Source: Enchytraeus crypticus (taxonomy: Eukaryota > Annelida > Clitellata > Enchytraeida > Enchytraeidae). From it: a stretch of DNA of 64,000 nucleotides. Shown piece after piece: positions 61,174-64,000 of this stretch (the first letter of the stretch is position 1; each line of letters begins with the position of its first letter). Position numbers and translations under genes: made by a program. Below the pieces are notes generated by a model, which was not told the origin of the DNA, made no database searches, and saw nothing but the letters and a program-made list of their open reading frames with translations. Location: the NCBI GenBank assembly GCA_905160935.1, contig CAJHZI010000263.1, positions 336,501-400,500 of the forward strand. Reading direction: 5' to 3'.

Positions 61174-63613
61174 TATATAATTATAATTTGTAAATTGGCA
61201 TATGAATTAGCATTGTATTGCAAGTATCACTACAAAATACAAACCACGAGTGAGCAATGTCTCCAACAGTGAACCTTGCTTTGCTTTGCCAGGCTGTTGT
61301 TGTTGTTGCTGCTGTTGTTGCTGTTGTTGCTGCCACAGATACAACGTGCCCGTAGGCTCGGGAGGTTTCAGAAATACATTCTGCAGGCTCTGAGACCTCA
61401 CCTGAGGCAACCTATGTTGTTGTTGTTGTAATTGTTGTTGTTGTTGTTGTAGTTGTTGTTGTTGCTGCTGCTGTCTATGAAATAGTTGTAACTGCTGCAA
61501 AAACAATATAATATAAAAATATAAATATCGAGAAGAATAGAGCTTTACATAATATTTTACAATATTTTAACTGATCAATAAACCAGTCAATCAGTAGATG
61601 GATCTACGAATCAAACAAAAAATCAATTGATCAATCAAAAGATCAATCAATCAAAAAGATTGATCAATCAATCAAAAATTCAATCCATCAATCAAAAGGT
61701 CAATTAATCAATCGAAAGCTAGATAATCAACCAATAGATCTATCAAAAAATCGGAAGTAGAGAACCGTAGCTATACAGCATTACAGAGCAGTCATAGACC
61801 ATAAACCTCTCAGTCCCAGACATAAACATGTGTTTATCATTGGTAACCTGCACTGCAAGTAGAAGCAAAGATTTCTAGATAAACGAATAATTCACTTCGA
61901 TGTTTTTGATAGACCTACTTAATGCTTATACTATCAGTATTAACAATAAATATATTTGGGAGAGCCGATGACTTGTTGATAAGTTTTTCTACAGTGGATC
62001 AGTAGATGCAGGGTTCAAATCCAGTGCTCTCTTCATAACTGACATGCTATTGAGCAGGAAACTGACGTTTAACTTGGCTTTAGCTATTGTGGCACATCAT
62101 TAAATCATCACAAGAACAACTATGAAGGACAGCACAACTATGAAGGACAGCACAATTATGACAGCACAATTAACCTGCAGTAGTTTCCAGCCCTCCTGTT
62201 TTCCATGCAGCGACCCTGTGGAAGCCCTCCTAATACCTCCCCCATCTTCTTCCATACTCTCTCCACCTCCACCTACACTGCTGAATAAACCTCCTGTACT
62301 TCCACGAACGACTTCGTTACAGGTTCGAGAGTTACCAACAAAAAAACCGTCTCCCTTCGATCGGCCAACATCACACAGCGATGAGCCGCCATGTTGAGAA
62401 AGTCCCAGCGTGTGAGCGGGCGAGTTATCTACACCCGCGTCACAACGACCTTGAAGATTACTCATAAAACTTCCATCACCCGAGCGAAACAAGTTACTTT
62501 GTAATGTTTTACCTCTCTGCACAAACCCTACGACGTTGTTGCCGCTGCTAGACGACAAATTACTCGACCCGAAGGTTTGCAGTCGCACGGGTTGATCGAC
62601 CGCGACTTCTCTCAGACTGCCACTCAATGGTCCCGCACTGTTACTACTCACAGGCTGAGATATGCCAGCGAATGTCACAGTTTTTGTTCTTCCGTCAATC
62701 AGTGGGCGGGGCTTAGCGACGTCTAGCCCCTCCTGTTTAACACTTGCACACTGATAGTCCTGCCTGGCCCTGCCTCCCACGCTCGTAACATCTTCCACCG
62801 CAGGAGTCGACTCGGCGAAAGCTTCGAGGAGTCTAAGCAGCTGATCATCAATACCTGCAGAGTTGTCAACACTGACACGTCCTCTCACCGCTGACTGGTT
62901 CACCGCGCTGTTTGTTTTGCTTATTTGTTCCGAAGCGCTCGACGTCAAAAGCTTTCCTAAAATCGTCGACTTAAAGATTCCGCTGCTACTGCCCGCGTAC
63001 GTCGTTTGAGAAACATCGGAACTTCGATAGATCAGCCGCTCCAGTTCTGGTATGAAATTGTGAATTCTATCCGAACTTAATCCCGGAATCAATCCGGTAT
63101 CCCTGGACGTTACTCCCGGTACTCTATCCAGCTCCCGGGTCTCCGTGTTCTCTTCAATCGTCGGCAGGTGAGAGATGGTGGGTGACTGATCCTGCTGCTG
63201 ATCAAACAACAAGTCCAACAGCTGATAGTCACTCGCCGGATAGCTGCCCTCTTCGAAGTCTTGCAGATCTGATTGGTCCACGCAGTGACCTCCTATGAAC
63301 GACACTCTTCCGCTGGCGCCATCTCCTGAATGACTATAGCCCATCGACGACGGTTTATCCGTTTGCCCATCAAATCCGCCGCTCAGGTCACCGGCAACGG
63401 GTAAATCAAAATAGAACTGAGACACGGGGTTACCACTTGCGTTGTTTAAATTTGATAGGCCATCTAGGGAATGGTTCGAAGAGTAGCTGTTATGAGGCAA
63501 TCTCGAGGCGGGGCTCTGAGAGACCTGATTGGTTGATTGAGTTCGTTGATATTGATTGGACGTACTTAATCCAGACATGCTGCTCAAACGACCAAAGCCT
63601 TTGAAATCAACTG
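45431..63613 (-). CDS. Mondo: Mondo/ChREBP (MLXIP-like) bHLH-Zip factor, 5' partial
   Basis: Thirteen minus-strand exon candidates: 63613-62175, 61494-61245, 60733-60632, 60099-59864, 52365-52065, 51915-51859, 51010-50920, 50360-50232, 49410-49323, 48503-48404, 47779-47656, 46092-45963 and 45555-45431 (stop TAG). The bHLH basic region has [13 protein letters not shown] with the His-Glu-Arg E-box set, then [12 protein letters not shown] and [11 protein letters not shown] (helix 2), the zipper [18 protein letters not shown], and the Mondo C-terminal domain: [55 protein letters not shown]. This order matches vertebrate MLXIP/MLXIPL. Known role: heterodimer with Mlx binding carbohydrate response elements, cytoplasm-nucleus shuttling under glucose-6-phosphate. 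The glucose-sensing N-terminal Mondo conserved regions lie beyond 64000. The large middle exon and Gln-rich exon are transactivation-type sequence. The junctions between 52065 and 50920 do not keep phase and are unresolved. Confidence 0.93.
45556..45950. repeat. ATCA-type repeats and ~47-bp minisatellite
   Basis: In the last Mondo intron. 45575-45680 is imperfect AATCAATCA-type sequence, which is ATTG on the transcribed-sense strand. 45690-45860 has about four copies of AACAGCTCTGCAGCTCTCAG plus a TGTTATACATAAAAGTT segment. Confidence 0.8.
45963..46092 (-). CDS. Mondo: Mondo C-terminal domain exon 2
   Basis: Acceptor GCACTACACAG|TTC; encodes [40 protein letters not shown] and LRP; donor CCGG|GTACTT, phase 1. 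It matches the WMC/DCD region of MLXIP. Confidence 0.94.
46250..47492. mobile_element. LINE tails, SINE-B and SINE-A in Mondo intron
   Basis: 46250-46325 (+) L2-A tail. 46495-46690 (-) RLE-type LINE 3' end with CCGATTGATGACCTTGAGTA and TTTATACC. 46952-47030 (-) SINE-B 3' part. 47355-47492 (+) complete SINE-A with box B GGTTCAAATCC. All lie between the two C-terminal-domain exons of Mondo. Confidence 0.8.
47656..47779 (-). CDS. Mondo: Mondo C-terminal domain exon 1
   Basis: Acceptor GATTGATCAG|T; encodes [38 protein letters not shown] and I; donor ATC|GTATCC, phase 0. If the donor were ignored, the frame would stop 13 codons later. Confidence 0.94.
47800..47965 (-). pseudogene. Two partial copies of Mondo exon at 47779
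   Basis: At 47815-47863 and 47915-47958 the first ~35 bp of the exon (GCACGCACTA boundary, GGCAATAGAGAGTGGC, CAGCAGGC on the plus strand) recur, each followed upstream by ATCAATCA. Each copy keeps an AG at the junction (CTAG|TGCGTGCC), so each is a potential competing acceptor just 5' of the real one. Confidence 0.85.
48040..48397. repeat. ~32-bp minisatellite at Mondo zipper-exon donor
   Basis: About 11 copies of TCTAGCTCACAGGAAGCCCT plus ACTCTAGTTCC. The array starts only about five bases inside the intron after donor GTGAGC, so the donor's intron side (GCAGGGCTTCCTTTGAG) is the founder unit. Confidence 0.93.
48404..48503 (-). CDS. Mondo: Mondo leucine-zipper exon
   Basis: The acceptor GATTGATTGTTCAG|CT completes Ala. 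It encodes [18 protein letters not shown] and [14 protein letters not shown]. Donor ATCAG|GTGAGC, phase 2. Heptad Leu/Ile spacing is visible. Confidence 0.94.
48504..48850 (-). repeat. Zipper-exon partial copy within ATCA repeats
   Basis: 48560-48614 repeats 55 bp of the zipper exon (minus strand CTGCAGACCTGTGCAAG, GATGGAGAGAGAGCAG) with acceptor GATTGTACAG intact. It would encode [18 protein letters not shown], then run into TGA. The rest of the interval is ATCA microsatellite, ATTG in the sense strand of Mondo. Confidence 0.88.
49060..49310. repeat. (GA)n and (TA)n microsatellites
   Basis: (AT)n at about 49118-49167 lies between GAGA-rich stretches in the Mondo intron. Open Ser/Leu frames on the minus strand are compositional. 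Confidence 0.9.
49323..49410 (-). CDS. Mondo: Mondo bHLH exon (helix 1 end, loop, helix 2)
   Basis: Acceptor TTATTGACTGCAG|TCA. It encodes [18 protein letters not shown] then [11 protein letters not shown]. Donor AAAG|GTTGAT, phase 1. It matches the GFDTLHGLV / KATTLQK region of vertebrate Mondo proteins. Confidence 0.95.
49660..49860 (+). mobile_element. L2-like family A 3' end
   Basis: It runs from AATCAATCTACCCTGACCAT through CAGACTTCTCCTCAGC and ATGTGTGCTGTGGGG to GATGAGGAAACGGACGTTAA and (TTA)n. This is the same length as the copy at 1925. Confidence 0.85.
50232..50360 (-). CDS. Mondo: Mondo bHLH exon (basic region)
   Basis: Acceptor TCTGTGTTACTCAG|TTC. It encodes [36 protein letters not shown] and IK. 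Donor AAG|GTTTGT, phase 0. His, Glu and Arg of the E-box-reading set are in place. Confidence 0.93.
50354..50480 (-). pseudogene. Duplicated acceptor edge of Mondo bHLH exon flanking an L2-A tail
   Basis: CCTGAACTGAGTAACACA occurs at 50355-50372 (authentic acceptor edge) and again at 50457-50475 with about 25 bp of exon-side CCACTCCCCCACA. Between them, 50385-50445 is a short L2-A tail (CATCCTTGTATGAGG, GACGTTGAACC, TTATTATT). The duplicated edge could be a long target duplication or a tandem copy. Confidence 0.7.
50920..51010 (-). CDS. Mondo: Mondo exon upstream of bHLH
   Basis: Acceptor TATTGACCGCAG|GAT; phase-0 reading gives [20 protein letters not shown] to [12 protein letters not shown]; donor GAG|GTGAGA. 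The following exon starts in phase 0, which supports this frame. Confidence 0.65.
51236..51760. mobile_element. L2-B tail (-), hairpin and dispersed repeat
   Basis: 51245-51385 (-) is an L2-B tail (ACATCGAGCACTATTGAG, AATTCCAAAATCCAG). 51437-51476 is a hairpin with 18-bp arms (TAACGTCTTCAATTACCT) and a 4-bp loop, preceded by GGGAGTTAA repeats. 51520-51740 is the unclassified dispersed family also at 40485. Confidence 0.7.
51859..51915 (-). CDS. Mondo: Mondo candidate 57-bp cassette exon
   Basis: Acceptor GATTGATTGCAG|AAT and donor CTCAG|GTTTAC flank 57 bp (a multiple of three). One frame gives [15 protein letters not shown], another [10 protein letters not shown]. Neither resolves phase with both neighbours, so treat this as a possible alternative exon. 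Confidence 0.4.
52065..52365 (-). CDS. Mondo: Mondo exon with 20-residue tandem repeat
   Basis: Acceptor GATATATTGCAG|CGA. It encodes [11 protein letters not shown], then [17 protein letters not shown] units repeated about three times, then [16 protein letters not shown] and [13 protein letters not shown]. Strong donor TCAC|GTGAGT, phase 1. Confidence 0.78.
52868..54415 (+). CDS. LINE ORF1 protein
   Basis: 515 residues. The N-terminus (about 1-130) has [19 protein letters not shown] and [19 protein letters not shown], a helical domain I associate with ORF1-type proteins of invertebrate LINEs. It ends in a short coiled-coil-like segment ([16 protein letters not shown]). The middle is Ser/Asn-rich and disordered. 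A C-terminal part (about 320-400) contains [13 protein letters not shown] and [14 protein letters not shown], probably an RNA-binding fold. No zinc knuckles are seen. Expected role: nucleic-acid chaperone coating the element RNA. The ATG follows GCCAACATGG, a strong context. Confidence 0.8.
   Translation: MAAARELVVSNLLCFITNKIGKSANKTLKSVILEFYQHDDIVSAKKLLLDTVGKLDIPNFPKSIRKRRDNNSNASVEFEDIVAILSFMDEQGLMGGLPLFVADHPDHIPSSRLLEGDLDLLWSRLDRLENYIKEVCENSMSSLQSVRQMSANFILSRNISEAKNSTGGSGLNMLSHSAAVKDSECRHVDTSDASRADNEVNQSTGSEVQHWGSVTVTPKVSESDDNGFVLYRGRKKRSAAAANISPIDSVLSSDSQQKRNNTTSKNSYAQSVVAHQSVSRNTNTVGTRKQAVASRPTSTGAKVVGNAKSGMIKAATPKGPTAEKSVFGIYNVRKEHEVADIKKQCERLNIKVLFCFDVTKSNHTSRSFKLAIDKKHEPTLVLKSSWPIGIIVRKWRYKPESITVEQLIDLTDNAFVNDSSSVAVNSLKSAAAGNTNITITADILAPGVVNEKSATAQSIDNINKDDADLEMESVGLQEAVIANTSAIVHSACSSAIELAVVSETETDESNNGCIE
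54387..57368 (+). CDS. LINE ORF2: endonuclease and reverse transcriptase
   Basis: 993 residues. An APE-type endonuclease occupies about 15-255: TYNCHGF near 19, catalytic Glu52 in FLQELW, GGDLNLN near 168 and MSDHNPV near 246. Reverse transcriptase covers about 510-800: [48 protein letters not shown] near 702 and [10 protein letters not shown] with catalytic YADD at 745-748. The thumb and C-terminal region follows to [10 protein letters not shown] without zinc finger or RNase H motifs. All catalytic residues visible by eye are present, so the enzyme could be functional. ORF1's stop overlaps ORF2's start, suggesting reinitiation. Confidence 0.93.
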   Translation: MNLTMAALNSINSTLVVMTYNCHGFNQGKILLNSLCNSNNNSITPDIIFLQELWLTPDNMHKIEKLSDNYMFYGISAMEHKVSSSLLIGRPSGGVGVLIKLDLVKFIKCTKACERFVCIVLGKTLFVNVYLPNITTESDRELFNDTLAEIEIAIQEFNDCNIVLGGDLNLNLISGKNDWSVTAFKQFMSQSDLLLCDNFLSNADSLDYTFSNEAAGRYSLIDYFIISRNLYVSVQDCNIIDSPLNMSDHNPVLLTISDCIDLTKVTSATENFVQEQSRPKVNRSHHVLRWDHSDLKLYYDSTYALFSPLWHNMKHFTASCALSSHVSNNEIIEHFYETIILCLNKAAAANVKVKKVNFYKYWWDTQGNTLKEKSIQTHSVWKESGRPKSGDIYIAKAKAKREYRSFLANKIKTERSQLSNSLHEALLNKDNNTFWHVWNAKFGASKAKCSTLINNINDSNLIANNFAEFFSKLYNEHSCDLDVNFEERFSNYIGDNLDIKFEVATVDDVINKLKKGKASGMDNITCEHLQYAHPIVCSCITMLFNLIVALKYVPAAFGEGIIIPIPKGDRKCDHVKIENYRGITISCMLSKIFESCILRCVGNYFLTSVRQFGFKQKVGCSNAIYSLRKTIEYFTTKSSTVNICSLDVSKAFDKINFKMLFCKLMNRKLPRVLIELLLNWYGKLNSRVKWNDAVSSSFIVTSGVRQGGILSPILFAVCVDDMLIKLEKSKIGCFVSSLCCNSFMYADDLILLSLTVTDLQSLIEISTNELTNVGLSVNCSKTFCIRIGPRHNIKPINMIIDNRSIEWVNEIRYLGLVLVSSKSFKINMQNRKHKFFRALNAIFSKIGGNAAPSVVISLVESYCVPILLYGSECVELAKSLIQSLENAYSQLFSKLFRTLDKKTINQCQFFSGQLPIELKIANRRFNFLRKLCLSDTSCKYFNCFNGELLPLINKYCVNVINRPNCTLPVSLQVERLDFKSLLRNYFERSLEIN
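57560..58872 (-). pseudogene. L2-like LINE relic (family A) with 3' tail
   Basis: Minus-strand reading from 58869: [20 protein letters not shown], then (frame-broken) [45 protein letters not shown]. After another break come [28 protein letters not shown] and [14 protein letters not shown], the RT and C-terminal pattern of L2-type elements. At least three frameshifts. The 3' UTR to 57560 contains the family A tail. It is the source family of the short tails at 1925, 36620, 46250, 49660 and others. Confidence 0.88.
58873..59120. other. TAA-rich spacer between two LINE fragments
   Basis: (TAA)n at 58900-58930 and 59095-59122, with a little unique sequence between that includes AAATACATGAATATT twice. 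Non-coding. Confidence 0.6.
59125..59775 (+). pseudogene. RLE-type LINE 3' end (CCHC and restriction-like endonuclease)
   Basis: It is open from 59125 to the TAG at 59683. It begins with a Cys-x-Cys then His-x4-Cys knuckle ([15 protein letters not shown]), followed by a PD-(D/E)XK-type core: KRPDG near 59310 and, about 15 residues on, [10 protein letters not shown]. This CCHC-plus-RLE layout downstream of the RT typifies R2/NeSL/Hero-like LINEs. It ends FKPIDDLE, a short 3' UTR (GCCGGGCGGCGATTCAGC, CCCCAGGTTCTTTACA) and poly-A, then AAT repeats. The RT is absent, so it is a 5'-truncated insertion. Shorter tails of the family are at 2345 and 46495. Confidence 0.75.
59864..60099 (-). CDS. Mondo: Mondo exon, Ser/Pro-rich
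   Basis: The acceptor GATTGACTGATCAG|GT completes Ser. It encodes [20 protein letters not shown] to [15 protein letters not shown]. Consensus donor CTG|GTGAGT, phase 0. Downstream, the intron holds about 7.5 kb of retrotransposons. Confidence 0.8.
60100..60360 (-). repeat. ATCA/ATCG microsatellite abutting Mondo exon
   Basis: About 260 bp of ATCAATCA, ATCGATCA and AAACAATC. On the minus strand it reads GATTGATT and ends in GACTGATCAG, the acceptor of the exon at 60099. Confidence 0.9.
60361..61244. other. Mondo introns: (TA)n and short repeats
   Basis: 60760-60920 carries two copies of a ~75-bp unit (AATTATTT, ACGGTATAAGAAATCATTTC). 61022-61185 is a series of (TA)n blocks with an imperfect inverted arrangement. 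No additional exon was seen between those at 60632 and 61245. Confidence 0.65.
60632..60733 (-). CDS. Mondo: Mondo exon with basic cluster
   Basis: Acceptor ATGCCTACAG|CT. It encodes [20 protein letters not shown] then [12 protein letters not shown], a likely nuclear localisation signal. Donor AAA|GTAAGC, phase 1. Confidence 0.82.
61245..61494 (-). CDS. Mondo: Mondo Gln-rich exon
   Basis: Acceptor TTGTTTTTGCAG|CAG. It encodes QLQLFHRQ, two poly-Gln blocks (CAA/CAG mixed) around [20 protein letters not shown]. The donor is CGTG|GTTTGT (61245); CAAG|GTTCAC at 61275 is equally in phase. Confidence 0.8.
61495..62174. other. Mondo intron with ATCA repeats and old SINE-A
   Basis: 61570-61750 is ATCAATCA-type sequence. 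61961-62089 (+) is a diverged SINE-A with GTGGATCAGTAGATGCAGG, box B GGTTCAAATCC and GAAACTGACGTTTAACTTGG. No exon. Confidence 0.65.
62175..63613 (-). CDS. Mondo: Mondo large central exon
   Basis: Acceptor TTCTGTTTGTTGCAG|CA (strong). It encodes 479 residues, Ser/Gly/Gln/Asp-rich, from [19 protein letters not shown] to [10 protein letters not shown]. Donor CAG|GTTAAT, phase 0. Probably the disordered transactivation region. Confidence 0.88.
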
Positions 63614-63714
63614 CTGCAACAAACAGAAAATAAACCAAAACTTTACTAAATATATATGATAAAGAAGTTAATAAATATAAAGAAGAAGAAATAAGAAGAA
63701 CTATAAAGAAGTTG

Positions 63715-63763
<49 letters not shown>

Positions 63764-64000
63764 AGTTCATCTAAGAAGTGCAGAAACTAGTCCTAAAACA
63801 GGCCAATATTAATTTTATATGGCTTCTAAGGTTATTTTCCCTATACTTCCTCATTTTCTACTTAACAAACCTTTACAAATATGCCCAGATATTAATAGCA
63901 TAGTTGTGGAGTAGAAAAGAAGTTCTGCTTCGCTACTCTACGTATTCATATATTCATTCAACACGGATTAACTTGCAATCTCTTATTTTACGTCTAACCT
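63614..64000. other. Mondo intron, 5' part outside window
   Basis: It has (TA)n at 63718-63760 and AGAAGAA repeats. I find no exon here, so the N-terminal Mondo conserved region must lie beyond position 64000 on the plus-strand coordinate. Confidence 0.6.

Noticed and set aside
45431..63613. Salt-inducible kinase or clock-type PAS protein as identity of the minus gene
   Set aside because: Ser/Gln-rich central exons first suggested these, but the bHLH basic region, zipper and C-terminal domain exons match Mondo/ChREBP specifically.

Overview
This is a eukaryotic, intron-rich and repeat-dense invertebrate genome window. Nothing in it is prokaryotic. Three protein-coding genes can be assembled exon by exon from splice sites, reading phase and family motifs. 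They are a Tlx-class homeobox gene on + (15321-18383), a DRC10/IQCD-like axonemal protein gene on + (28796-39022), and the C-terminal two-thirds of a Mondo/ChREBP-type (MLXIP-like) bHLH-leucine-zipper gene on - (45431-63613, 5' end beyond the window). DRC10 implies motile cilia. The mix of RTE-like, L2/CR1-like and RLE-type LINEs, tRNA- and 5S-derived SINEs and ATTG microsatellites suits a lophotrochozoan such as a mollusc. That placement is inference; the sequence alone does not fix the phylum.

Layout. 1-15 kb is gene-poor and made of retrotransposon debris and minisatellites. It includes two 5S-like SINEs (1134, 13196), an RTE-like reverse transcriptase relic (3344-4310, -), several copies of two tRNA-derived SINE families, and arrays at 10.1 and 11 kb. 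15.3-18.4 kb holds Tlx in three exons, with an eh1 Groucho motif, the homeodomain and the family C-terminus. 18.4-28.8 kb is again repeats, with a 725-bp hAT-like MITE that has terminal inverted repeats and 8-bp target duplications, and an L2-like LINE relic. 28.8-39.0 kb is DRC10 in eleven exons. A lone tRNA-Thr(CGU) lies on the opposite strand inside one of its introns. 39-45.4 kb, between the convergent DRC10 and Mondo genes, is almost all tandem arrays. 45.4-63.6 kb is Mondo. One of its introns carries a LINE with both ORFs open, antisense to the gene, plus an L2-like relic and the 3' end of an RLE-type LINE.

The most unusual signal is shared by all three genes. Short tandem duplications repeatedly capture an exon edge (splice acceptor plus the first coding bases, or the last codons and stop) and copy it into the neighbouring intron or 3' flank. 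I see this at Tlx exon 3, DRC10 exons 2 and 11, and Mondo exons with the bHLH basic region, the zipper, the C-terminal domain and the stop codon. The last case became an array of about 15 copies. ATTG-type microsatellites abut many acceptors and mostly lie in the sense orientation of the gene concerned. Separately, the tRNA-derived SINE-A family ends in a tail resembling the 3' end of one L2-like LINE family, which suggests a SINE-LINE partnership.

The three genes have unrelated jobs: neural or mesodermal patterning (Tlx), motile-cilium nexin-dynein regulation (DRC10) and sugar-responsive transcription (Mondo). I see no operon-like or pathway link between them. Exon coordinates were worked out by hand; each gene entry says where a junction is uncertain.
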